Shown: one piece after another, positions 1 to 6,035 of the stretch
How the letters are laid out: each line of letters begins with the position of its first letter
Position numbering within the stretch: position 1 is the first letter of the stretch
Origin: Opitutaceae bacterium
Lineage (GTDB): Bacteria; Verrucomicrobiota; Verrucomicrobiia; Opitutales; Opitutaceae
Length of the DNA stretch: 7,359 nt
NCBI GenBank assembly: GCA_005786775.1
Contig: SYDD01000349.1
Coordinates: forward strand, 1-7,359
Direction of reading: 5' to 3'
Notes under the pieces: generated by a model
Database searches by the model: none
Told to the model about the DNA's origin: nothing
Seen by the model: only the letters and a program-made list of their open reading frames with translations
Program-made: the position numbers and the translations under genes

Positions 1-92
1 ATGAGGTTGGGGGGAGGCGCGGCGGAGCGCAGCGGCGCGGCCGCGAACGCCAGGAGGGCCAGCAGGGAGAGGACGCGGGGGAAGCGGGGCAT
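1..92 (-). CDS. N-terminus of a secreted protein (cut by left edge), possibly a sulfatase
   Basis: An ATG at 92-90 on the minus strand opens a frame that stays open to the window edge (30 codons plus two bases). The peptide begins MPRFPRVLSLLALLAFAAAP and ends SAAPPPNL. That is a classical Sec signal peptide: Arg at positions 3 and 6, a hydrophobic core of about 13 residues, and small residues before a likely cleavage site near Ala-Ala around residue 25. The mature protein would start just before PPPNL, and the next codon begins AT (Ile or Met). Type I sulfatases of Planctomycetes and Verrucomicrobia often begin this way after the signal peptide (PNI/PNL followed by hydrophobics and Asp-Asp), so a sulfatase is a reasonable guess but nothing diagnostic lies inside the window. 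The gene is divergent from the enolase-superfamily gene. I see no clear Shine-Dalgarno. Confidence 0.55.
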   Translation of the reverse strand, partial: MPRFPRVLSLLALLAFAAAPLRSAAPPPNL

Positions 93-172
93 CGCCGGGA
101 GCCAAGCACGCGCCGCCCGGCCTTGGCCAGCCCGCCCTTGCAGCCGTGGGCCGCCCGTGCCGAAGTGACCGC

Positions 173-1435
173 GTGACCCCTCCTGCCCCTCTCCCCACCC
201 CCACCGATCGCCGCACCTTCCTGCGTCAGGCCGCGCTGCTGGCGGCGGGCGGCAGCCTCCTGCGCGGCGCCACCCCTGGCGCGGAGGACCTGCGCCGGAT
301 CCTCGAGGCCCCGGTCCTCGATGTGTCGTCCATCCCGCGGCCTGTCACCGTCACGAGCCTCGAGCTGCTGCGGCGCGGCAAGGATTTCGTGGTCCGCGCG
401 CGCTCGGCGGACGGGGTGGAGGCGATCACCGTGCCCAACCCCTCGATGATGGCCAAGGCATGGCCCGTGCTGCTGGGCTCCGTGTTCCCGCCCTACCTCC
501 GTCAGGACGCGCGCCGGCTGGAGGAGCTGCACTGGGAGGCCTACCGGCACGCAAGCAACTACAAGATGCAGGGCCAGCTGTTCTGGTCCGCCGTGATGGC
601 GGTGGAGCAGGCGCTGCTGGAGCTGCTGGCGCGCACGGCGGGACGGCCCGTGGCGGACCTCTTCGGCGGCGCGCGGCGGCGGGAGATCCCGGTGTATTTC
701 GCGAGCGGCAACCGGGGCAACACCCCGGAGGCGGAGGTCGAATACCTCCAGCGCTTGGTCGCCGGCTCCGGCGTGCGCGCGCTGAAGTTCCGGCTGGGCG
801 GACGGATGAGCCGGGACGCCGATTCCCTCCCCGGCCGGAGCGAGCGGCTGATCGCGCTCGCGCGGGAGAAGTTCGGCTCCGGGATGACCCTGTACGCCGA
901 CGCCAACAGCTCCTACCGGCCGGCGGAGGCGATCCGGATCGGGCGGGTGATGGAGGCCCACGGCTATGGCTTTTACGAGGAGCCCTGCGAATTCGACGAC
1001 CTGTGGGGCACGCGCGAGGTGGCTGACGCCCTGAGCATCCCGGTCGCCGGCGGGGAGCAGGAGTTCAGCCTCCACCGCTGGCATTGGATGATCGCGAACC
1101 GGGCGGTCGATATCGTGCAGCCGGACCTTCACTATGGCGGCGGGTTCATCCGCGCGACCAAGGTGGCGCGGATGGCGGCCGCGGCGGGCCTGACCGTCGT
1201 GCCCCATATGTCGGGCGGGGGCCTGGGCTACCTCGACGTGGTCCACTTCGCCTCGTGGACCCCGAACATCGGGCCGTTCCAGGAATTCAAGGGGGACACG
1301 ACCCTCCCCGTGGCCTGCGCGACCTCGAGCCTCAAGTGCGCCGGCGGTGTCGTCCAGTGCCCGACCGGCACCGGATTCGGCGTCACGCTGGACCCGGCGT
1401 GGGTGGCACAGGCCACGCTGGTGCGCCCGGCCTGA
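173..1435 (+). CDS. Tat-exported enolase-superfamily enzyme, mandelate racemase subgroup (probable acid-sugar dehydratase)
   Basis: I start it at GTG 173 (420 residues); a GTG at 146 is in frame but only adds nine residues ahead of the signal peptide. A twin-arginine signal, DRRTFLRQ (residues 12-19), followed by a hydrophobic Ala/Leu stretch indicates folded export to the periplasm. The remainder is the two-domain enolase fold: a capping domain to about residue 170, then a TIM barrel. Metal ligands are Asp243 (LYADAN), Glu269 (YEEP) and Glu295 (AGGEQ), spaced 26 and 26 residues as in mandelate racemase. The catalytic dyad is Asp318 (QPDL) and His345 (VVPH), 27 apart, again as in mandelate racemase, with Glu371 (PFQEF) near the last strand. 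The usual KxK on the second strand reads Lys205-Phe-Arg207. This supports proton abstraction alpha to a carboxylate, most likely sugar-acid dehydration; the substrate cannot be told. The stop lies 8 bases from the stop of the convergent glycosylase gene. Confidence 0.9.
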   Translation: MTPPAPLPTPTDRRTFLRQAALLAAGGSLLRGATPGAEDLRRILEAPVLDVSSIPRPVTVTSLELLRRGKDFVVRARSADGVEAITVPNPSMMAKAWPVLLGSVFPPYLRQDARRLEELHWEAYRHASNYKMQGQLFWSAVMAVEQALLELLARTAGRPVADLFGGARRREIPVYFASGNRGNTPEAEVEYLQRLVAGSGVRALKFRLGGRMSRDADSLPGRSERLIALAREKFGSGMTLYADANSSYRPAEAIRIGRVMEAHGYGFYEEPCEFDDLWGTREVADALSIPVAGGEQEFSLHRWHWMIANRAVDIVQPDLHYGGGFIRATKVARMAAAAGLTVVPHMSGGGLGYLDVVHFASWTPNIGPFQEFKGDTTLPVACATSSLKCAGGVVQCPTGTGFGVTLDPAWVAQATLVRPA

Positions 1436-1443
1436 CCGGCGTC

Positions 1444-2064
1444 TCAGGAGGCGAAGCGCGCCGGATCATTCGCGGCCTGCCACAGGTAGAGCGTCGCGAG
1501 GCTGCGGTGCGGCGCCCAGCGCTGGCCGTGCTGCGCGAGGGCGCGCGGGGCCGGGAGCTGGCGGCGCCCGTGCGCAACTTGGAAGCCCCGGCGCACCCCG
1601 AGGTCGAGGACCGGCAGCACATCGGGCCGGCCGAGGTTGAAGATGAGGAACATCTCGGCCGTCCAGCGCCCGATGCCCTTCACGGCGGTGAGCGCGGCGA
1701 TGATCTCCTCGTCCTCCAGGCGGGCGCACGCGCGCAGCGTCGGCAGCGTGCCTTCCGCGGCGGCGCGGGCCACGGCCTGGATGTAGGCGGCCTTGGCGCC
1801 GGACAGCCCGGCCGCCCGCAGGCGCTCCACCGGCGTGGCGAGAATGCGCTCGGGCCCGGGGAAGCGCCCTCCCCCCACCTGCTCGCGGAAGCGGCCCAGG
1901 ATCGTCGCGGCGGCCCGGCCGCTCAGCTGCTGGTGGATGATGGCCTGCACCAGCGACTCGCAAGGCGAACGCCGGCGAGGTTCCAACGCGAGCGGACCAA
2001 CGACACGGATGATGCGGGCCAGGGCGGGATCACTTTCCAGGCAGGCACGGGCGGCGGGCTCCAT
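1444..2064 (-). CDS. AlkA-like DNA-3-methyladenine glycosylase (HhH-GPD family)
   Basis: Base-excision-repair glycosylase that removes alkylated purines such as 3-methyladenine from DNA; cytoplasmic. I start it at ATG 2064 (206 residues, MEPAARACLESDPAL). An upstream ATG at 2127 is in frame but would leave only 9 bases to the divergent lipoprotein start and adds a non-conserved stretch. Landmarks: SLVQAIIHQQLSGRAA (about residues 38-53), typical of the short AlkA/Mag1 type; GLSGAKAAYIQAVA (87-100); the helix-hairpin-helix LTAVKGIGRWTAEMF (125-139); and the catalytic aspartate Asp154 in PVLDLGVRRGF. The family usually has Asp-Asp here; the first Asp is Leu, but the second, catalytic one is kept. 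No Cys4 iron-sulfur motif is present, as expected for AlkA and unlike MutY/Nth. It lacks the extra N-terminal domain of E. coli AlkA. It converges on the enolase-superfamily gene with only 8 bases between, leaving no room for a separate terminator. Confidence 0.88.
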   Translation of the reverse strand: MEPAARACLESDPALARIIRVVGPLALEPRRRSPCESLVQAIIHQQLSGRAAATILGRFREQVGGGRFPGPERILATPVERLRAAGLSGAKAAYIQAVARAAAEGTLPTLRACARLEDEEIIAALTAVKGIGRWTAEMFLIFNLGRPDVLPVLDLGVRRGFQVAHGRRQLPAPRALAQHGQRWAPHRSLATLYLWQAANDPARFAS

Positions 2065-2136
2065 CGCCCGAGCCCAACCGCCGCGGGGCCCGGCGGCAAG
2101 GTTGCCCCGACAGGCCATCCGCGCCACCTTGAGGGG

Positions 2137-2601
2137 ATGAAAACGCTCCGTGCCAGCCGGCTTTTCCGCGCCCTGCCTCTGCTGCTGCTCGTCCTGGCCA
2201 CCGGCTGCGAGTTCGAGGCGCCGCTCTCGCCCCGGCCTGAGGCGCCGCTGGACGAGCGCCTTTTAGGGCGCTGGGTCGCGCCGGAGGGTTGGGCCAAGGT
2301 CACCCGCTACGATGCGGAGAACTACATCCTCGTTTACAACGGGACGGTCTTCCGGGCCTGGCACAGCCGCGTGGCCGGGCAGGATTTCCTCACCTTGCGG
2401 AACCTGGAGGGGGCCGCGCCGCGGCACCACTTCCTGCATTGCCGCCGCGTCTCCGACCGGCGCATCGACGTGAGCTTCGTCCGCGAGGAGCTCGTCCCGC
2501 GCCACGAGCGGGACCCGGAGGCGCTGCGCCGGGCGGTGGCGGCCGGCTGGGGCCAGCCCGACCTGCTCGGCCAGGCCGTCCCTTTCACGCGGCTCGACTG
2601 A
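2137..2601 (+). CDS. Uncharacterised small lipoprotein
   Basis: A 154-residue protein with a lipoprotein signal: MKTLRASRLFR, a run of Leu, then LATGC with Cys24 as the lipidated residue. The +2 residue is Glu, which does not specify inner-membrane retention, so outer-membrane anchoring is likely. The mature part is mainly beta-like, with LLGRWVAPEGWAKV (about 43-56) and YILVYNGTVFRAWHS (64-78) resembling the small 'L-x-G-x-W' lipoproteins that measure out one compact beta domain. I do not recognise a named family and assign no function. The start is set by the signal peptide; GAGGGG sits immediately before the ATG, an unusually close Shine-Dalgarno. The frame stays open far upstream (from 1084) only because it runs antisense to the glycosylase gene. 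It is divergent from that gene, 72 bases between starts, with no recognisable -35/-10 pair. It converges on rnhC with a 34-base gap. Confidence 0.8.
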   Translation: MKTLRASRLFRALPLLLLVLATGCEFEAPLSPRPEAPLDERLLGRWVAPEGWAKVTRYDAENYILVYNGTVFRAWHSRVAGQDFLTLRNLEGAAPRHHFLHCRRVSDRRIDVSFVREELVPRHERDPEALRRAVAAGWGQPDLLGQAVPFTRLD

Positions 2602-2614
2602 GCGCGGACCGCCC

Positions 2615-2664
2615 GCCTTGGGCGCGGCAGGCGGCTCAGAAATCCATCCGCGCCTTGGGCGCGG
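2615..2664. repeat. 13-base direct repeat / small hairpin at the 3' end of rnhC
   Basis: The 13-mer GCCTTGGGCGCGG occurs at 2615-2627 in the gap between the convergent lipoprotein and rnhC genes, and again at 2652-2664 inside the last codons of rnhC. The copies are 37 bases apart, so they are not in the same frame. The second copy also forms a hairpin: CCGCGCC at 2648-2654 pairs with GGCGCGG at 2658-2664 around a 3-base loop. It has no T-tract on either strand and is not a standard intrinsic terminator. It may be a chance duplication in GC-rich DNA or a transcript-end structure shared by the two convergent genes. Confidence 0.35.
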
Positions 2665-3640
2665 GCAGGGGCAGCTCGTCAAGACGCCCGGCCGCCGAGA
2701 CGATCTCGTACGCCGTGCGGAAATGGAGCTTCGCGAAGTCCCCGAGGGCGCGCGCCCCCAGCCGTTCCACGATCCGGGCGCCCTGGGCCTTGGCGGCGGC
2801 GCCGGCGCCCTTCTGCAGCTTTTCGCCGAGCCGGGTCGAGAGCTCGTGCATCTGCCGGACAAACTCGGCGCGCGCGACCACCGAGGCGGCGGCGACTACC
2901 GGGTCCTCCTCGGCGCGGGGCCGCATCCGCAGGTCGAAACCAGTGACACCCTTGCGGGCGAGCTCACGCTGCGTGAGGGGCTGCTCGCAGAACTGGTCTA
3001 GGAGCCCCCACGGCACGGTGCGCTCGGCGAGCGCCTGCGTCAGGGCGGTCGCGTGCTGCCACGCGAGGAGGCGGTTCAGGTTGGCGCCGGGCCGGGCCAT
3101 CAGCTCGTTGTACCGCGCCATCCCGCAGAGGCAGGTCCGGACGACCACGCCGCGGGTGCCGCGGATGAGCGCATCGAGCCGCAGGATCTGGGGTTCGGTG
3201 ATCTGCTTGGAGTCCTTGACCCCGGCGGCGAGCCACGCGGTGACGGCGGGACCGTCCGCGATGACCGTGGCGGCGACGACCGGTCCGAAGAAGTCGCCCT
3301 TGCCGCTCTCATCGAGCCCGGCGTGGGCCTCGAACCATTCCGGGTGGCGGACCTCGTCGTAGCCGAGGCGGGCCTCGCCCAGCACCTCCGGCTCGAGGAT
3401 GTCGCGCACGAAGTCCTCCGTGCCCTTGCCGGCGACGACCGCCTTGCCGGAGGTGTAGGCGCTGACGTTCACCTTGAGGTGATCCGCGCGGAAGGCGAAG
3501 TGGGTGTGGGCGACGGAGAAGGGCTCCCAGCCCCGGCCGGCGAGGATGCCACGGAGGGTTTCCATCTGCGCCGGATCGAGCTTCACCGTGTGGGAGGCCA
3601 GCTTCGGGCGCGCGGAATCGTCGCGGGAACGGGACGTCAT
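2636..3640 (-). CDS. rnhC: Ribonuclease HIII
   Basis: Cleaves the RNA strand of RNA-DNA hybrids, acting on R-loops and primer remnants in the cytoplasm. From ATG 3640 it has 334 residues (MTSRSRDD); an in-frame ATG at 3649 would add three residues and cannot be excluded. Residues about 18-83 form the TBP-like N-terminal substrate-binding domain that separates HIII from HII, including HFAFRADHLKVNVSAYTSGK (residues 47-66). The type 2 RNase H core follows: AGLDESGKGDFFGPVV with catalytic Asp110 and Glu111, KDSKQIT (142-148), LLDQF with Asp215, and AEEDPVVAAASVVAR (243-257), where an acidic residue at 244-245 likely completes the active site. RNase HIII is patchily distributed (Firmicutes, Chlamydiae, Verrucomicrobiota among others). 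The weak GGAG-like motif abuts the ATG. The gene is divergent from mutY, with 83 bases between the chosen starts, and convergent with the upstream lipoprotein gene. Confidence 0.93.
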   Translation of the reverse strand: MTSRSRDDSARPKLASHTVKLDPAQMETLRGILAGRGWEPFSVAHTHFAFRADHLKVNVSAYTSGKAVVAGKGTEDFVRDILEPEVLGEARLGYDEVRHPEWFEAHAGLDESGKGDFFGPVVAATVIADGPAVTAWLAAGVKDSKQITEPQILRLDALIRGTRGVVVRTCLCGMARYNELMARPGANLNRLLAWQHATALTQALAERTVPWGLLDQFCEQPLTQRELARKGVTGFDLRMRPRAEEDPVVAAASVVARAEFVRQMHELSTRLGEKLQKGAGAAAKAQGARIVERLGARALGDFAKLHFRTAYEIVSAAGRLDELPLPAPKARMDF

Positions 3641-3723
3641 TCTCCGCATTGCCCACGAAAGCGGCCGAAAGCTCAAAAAGATTCTGCTTGGGCCCCGGGG
3701 GTCCACCGCCGTCTGCTGGCGCG
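3641..3723. promoter_or_regulatory. Divergent rnhC/mutY intergenic region with a 17-base near-palindrome
   Basis: These 83 bases must hold the promoters of both divergent genes if the chosen starts are right. A patch at 3668-3685 (AAAGCTCAAAAAGATTCT) is the only A/T-rich stretch nearby and could hold a -10-like element, but I see no convincing -35/-10 pair on either strand. At 3689-3705 lies TGGGCCCCGGGGGTCCA, an inverted repeat about 3697 with one G/T mismatch out of eight pairs. With a single central base it cannot form a hairpin, so it would have to act as a double-stranded operator if it is functional. Runs of C and G make a chance palindrome more likely than usual in this base composition. 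Confidence 0.3.
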
Positions 3724-4755
3724 GTGCCGTCCGAACTGACCCAACTGGCCCCCGCGTTCCGGGCCGCCCTGCTCGGCTGGTACCGGCGCCACGCGCGCCG
3801 CCTCCCGTGGCGCGAGCGGCCGGGCCTCTACCCGACGGTGGTCAGCGAGTTCATGCTGCAGCAGACGCAGGTGAAGACGGTGCTGCCGTACTTTGCGCGC
3901 TGGCTGGAGGAATGGCCGGACTTCGCGGCGTTGGCGGCCGCCCCGGAGGAACGCGTCCTGCGGCTCTGGGAGGGACTCGGGTACTACTCTCGCGCGCGCA
4001 ACCTGCACCGGCTGGCCCGGGCCGTCGCGGCGCTGCCGGAGCCCCCACGGACGCCGGAGGCGTGGCGGGAACTACCGGGCGTGGGACCGTACACGGCGGC
4101 GGCGATCACCAGCATCGCCTTCGGCCACCCGGCGGCCTGCGTCGACGGCAACGTGGTGCGGATCCTCGCCCGGCTGACCGCGGACCGCACCGCCTACCGG
4201 GACAGCGTGGCCGCGGCCAAGGCCCTCAGGCCGCTGGCGGAAGCGCTGCTAGACCACACCGGGCCGGGGGACCACAATCAGGCGATGATGGAGCTCGGGG
4301 CGACCGTGTGCGTGCCCCGCGCCCCGGCGTGCCTTACCTGCCCGGTCCGAGAATTCTGCGTTGGCGCGCGCCAGGGCAGGCCCGAGGAACTCCCGCGGCT
4401 GCAGCCCCGCCAGCTGGAGGACCGGACCGTCGTGCGCGTCTGGTGCCGACGCGCCGGGGCACTTTTGCTGCACCGCACGCCGGAGGGCTCCCGGCGACTG
4501 GCCCGCGTCCACGAGTTGCCCAGCGCGGAACAGGCGGGCCTGACCGAGGCAACGGCCCGGCGGGGCCCCCTGTTGGCGCGCAAACGGCGCGGGATCACCC
4601 GCTACCGCATCACCGAGCTCATTCACGAATTGCCGCCTGCGGCGCTGCCCACGCACGCGGCCGAAGGGCTGGTGTGGGTGCAGCAGGACGAGCTCGATGC
4701 CCTCACGCTCTCCGGCCCGCATCGGCGCTGGGTACGGGAGCTGCTCGCCGGCTGA
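3724..4755 (+). CDS. mutY: A/G-specific adenine DNA glycosylase MutY
   Basis: Removes adenine mispaired with 8-oxoguanine, part of the oxidised-guanine repair system; cytoplasmic. I start it at GTG 3724 (343 residues), because SELTQLAPAFRAALLGWYRRH then aligns with the usual MutY N-terminus; an upstream TTG at 3649 would add 25 unconserved residues and overlap the rnhC start. Catalytic Glu42 lies in SEFMLQQTQVKTVLPYF, the helix-hairpin-helix is ELPGVGPYTAAAI (116-128), and catalytic Asp141 is in VDGNVVRILARL. The 4Fe-4S cluster has Cys196, 203, 206 and 212 (C-x6-C-x2-C-x5-C). A C-terminal NUDIX-like domain (about 235-343) ends in VWVQQDELDALTLSGPHRRW. This domain is diverged: the usual W-x-F/L-P reads VHELP, and the region of the 8-oxoG-contacting F-S-H loop reads GITRYRIT (290-297). 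It is followed after 17 bases by the stop of the convergent isomerase gene. No clear Shine-Dalgarno. Confidence 0.94.
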   Translation: MPSELTQLAPAFRAALLGWYRRHARRLPWRERPGLYPTVVSEFMLQQTQVKTVLPYFARWLEEWPDFAALAAAPEERVLRLWEGLGYYSRARNLHRLARAVAALPEPPRTPEAWRELPGVGPYTAAAITSIAFGHPAACVDGNVVRILARLTADRTAYRDSVAAAKALRPLAEALLDHTGPGDHNQAMMELGATVCVPRAPACLTCPVREFCVGARQGRPEELPRLQPRQLEDRTVVRVWCRRAGALLLHRTPEGSRRLARVHELPSAEQAGLTEATARRGPLLARKRRGITRYRITELIHELPPAALPTHAAEGLVWVQQDELDALTLSGPHRRWVRELLAG

Positions 4756-4772
4756 GAGCGCGCGGCAGGCGT

Positions 4773-5723
4773 TTAGTCGCGCCGCGCCAGCAACGCCTCG
4801 AGGCGGGCCTTGGACGCCCGGACCTCGTCAGACGAGACCCGCGGGGAAAACTCGAGCGTGAGGAGGTGCTCGGGCCGCCAGAACTTGCTCACCATCTCGA
4901 AATCGATGTGCCCGGCGCCGAGTGGCTGGTGATCGTGGCCCTGCGCGTCAACGTCGTGCAGGTGCCAGCCGATGGTCCAAGGCGCCATCGCGGCGAGGTG
5001 CTCCCGGTGGCGGAGCAGGCCCATGCCCTCCTTGATATCGGCATGGCCAGTATCGTGCCAGTAGCCGAGCGGGGAACCCGGGGGCTGGGCGGCAAAGAAG
5101 TCGGGAAAGACGGAGTCGAGGGGCAGTTCCTCGAACTTTTCCCGGTTCTCGCACCCGAGGCGGACGCCCTTATCACGGGCCAAGTCGCTGATCTCGCGGA
5201 GGCTATCTTGCACCTGAGCCCAGAACGGGGGGGCGCGGCGCTCCAACCGCTGGTAACAAGTCCGGAGTAGCTCCGCGTAAGTCTGGTCGCCTGGGTTGCG
5301 GCCAGCGTCCGGGTGGTCGCGGAGGTATTGCCCCACCCTGCGGGCAGGATTAAACCAGAAGAAGTCCACGCTGCCGAGGTGGAGCACGAGGACTTTGGCT
5401 CCGACCTGGGCGGCAAACTCAATCGAGCGCCGGGTGTGCCGCAGCCACTGGTCGTGCTCCCGGCGGTCGCGGGCGGAGGGCTCGAACAGATTAGGGGCGG
5501 CCCGAACCACCCCGGTCGGCAGCGGGCAGAAGTTGTGGGTCGAGGTGATCCGGACGACCCCTTCGGCCACTGCCCGCAGGATCCCGGGAACGAGGGTGAT
5601 GCGGATGCCGTGGCTCAGCTCGACTTGCGTGAAGCCGAGCGCCGCCATCTCGGTGAGCATCGCGTAGCCGTCCTGGTGCCGATGGGAGCACCAACTGCTG
5701 GAGAGGGCGATCAGGGGCGTCAC
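4773..5723 (-). CDS. Sugar phosphate isomerase/epimerase (xylose isomerase-like TIM barrel)
   Basis: A 316-residue protein from GTG 5723 (MTPLIALSSSWCSHRHQDGY). An in-frame TTG at 5783 is possible but lies in the T-tract of the rpsU terminator, so I reject it. The fold is the xylose-isomerase/AP-endonuclease-2 TIM barrel with its metal-site residues visible: Glu35 (VELSHG), His63 (STHNFCPLP), His115 (VLHLGS), Glu192 (GCENREKFEELP), Asp224 and His227 (YWHDTGHADI), His254 (WHLHDVD) and Glu291 (LTLEFSP). Such enzymes use a divalent metal to isomerise or epimerise sugars or inositols, and some act on other substrates; the reaction here cannot be told. AP endonuclease IV is less likely since the set of nine metal ligands is not evident. 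It lies 114 bases downstream of rpsU, on the same strand but beyond a strong terminator, and converges on mutY. No signal peptide, so cytoplasmic. Confidence 0.85.
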   Translation of the reverse strand: MTPLIALSSSWCSHRHQDGYAMLTEMAALGFTQVELSHGIRITLVPGILRAVAEGVVRITSTHNFCPLPTGVVRAAPNLFEPSARDRREHDQWLRHTRRSIEFAAQVGAKVLVLHLGSVDFFWFNPARRVGQYLRDHPDAGRNPGDQTYAELLRTCYQRLERRAPPFWAQVQDSLREISDLARDKGVRLGCENREKFEELPLDSVFPDFFAAQPPGSPLGYWHDTGHADIKEGMGLLRHREHLAAMAPWTIGWHLHDVDAQGHDHQPLGAGHIDFEMVSKFWRPEHLLTLEFSPRVSSDEVRASKARLEALLARRD

Positions 5724-5776
5724 GGGGTGGTGAGAGGACGCGGCCTCGGGCGCACGAGGGACGTCGCGGGGGGCAG

Positions 5777-5817
5777 AAAGCAAAGGGCCGCGCGGCGCCG
5801 AAGCGGCCGCACGGCCC
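5777..5817 (-). terminator. Intrinsic terminator of rpsU with UUCG tetraloop
   Basis: On the minus strand, about 20 bases after the rpsU stop, 5817-5785 folds into a long GC hairpin. The loop TTCG (5802-5799) is closed by C5803-G5798, the stable cUUCGg tetraloop. Three pairs follow, then one bulged C (5806), then 11 more pairs including one T-G wobble, out to G5817-C5785. The next bases on that strand are TTTGCTTTC, a broken T-tract. The orientation fits only the minus strand; the plus strand has GAAAAGC after the hairpin, with no T run. It separates rpsU from the downstream isomerase gene. Confidence 0.85.
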
Positions 5818-5837
5818 GAAAAGCTGGGACGGTTAAC

Positions 5838-6035
5838 TTACTCGGCGTAGCGGCGGCGCAGCATCTGGGTGAAGGCCTGAACCTTCTCCTTCCGGCGGCG
5901 CTTCTCGCACGGCTTCTCATAATACCGCTTGGCGCGGGTTCCCTTGATGATGTTCTCGCGCTCGAGCTTCTTCTTCATGCGACGTAGCGCGCGGTCGATG
6001 GGCTCGTTCTTGCGGATCTTGATTTCGATGGGCAT
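5838..6035 (-). CDS. rpsU: 30S ribosomal protein S21
   Basis: A 65-residue, highly basic protein, within the usual S21 size. It begins MPIEIKIRKNEPIDRALRRM, with RENIIKGTRAKRYYEKP (27-43) and KRRRKEKVQAF (45-55) as the family hallmarks. S21 sits on the 30S platform near the 3' end of 16S rRNA, close to the anti-Shine-Dalgarno, and helps initiate translation. The start is ATG 6035. The 45 bases before it are pyrimidine-rich on the coding strand and hold no purine-rich Shine-Dalgarno at all, which is notable for a ribosomal protein gene. It is 66 bases downstream of a small lipoprotein gene and is followed by a strong intrinsic terminator, so it may be the last gene of the minus-strand unit or transcribed from its own promoter in the short gap. 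Confidence 0.97.
   Translation of the reverse strand: MPIEIKIRKNEPIDRALRRMKKKLERENIIKGTRAKRYYEKPCEKRRRKEKVQAFTQMLRRRYAE

Noticed and set aside
173..1435. Calling the enolase-superfamily gene mandelate racemase itself
   Set aside because: The second Lys of KxK is replaced by Arg and the protein is exported; subgroup membership is clear but the specific reaction is not.
2065..2127. Longer start of the glycosylase at ATG 2127
   Set aside because: It would leave 9 bases to the divergent lipoprotein start and add residues rich in Gly/Arg/Ala with no family match.
1084..2136. A long plus-strand open frame running into the lipoprotein gene, which could suggest a 505-residue fusion protein
   Set aside because: Its first part runs through the enolase-superfamily gene in another frame and antisense to the glycosylase gene, with Arg/Gly/Pro-rich low-quality sequence. 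Only the part from ATG 2137, with a proper lipoprotein signal, is credible.
3649..3723. MutY extension from TTG 3649
   Set aside because: The extra 25 residues precede the normal MutY N-terminus and would overlap the alternative start of rnhC; GTG 3724 fits family length.
3504..5270. A 588-codon plus-strand open frame across rnhC, mutY and the isomerase
   Set aside because: It is a shadow frame caused by high GC. The three overlapping genes in other frames have intact family motifs and catalytic residues.
5724..5783. N-terminal extension of the isomerase from TTG 5783
   Set aside because: The start would fall in the T-tract of the rpsU terminator and the added residues do not resemble the family; GTG 5723 gives the expected start of the barrel.
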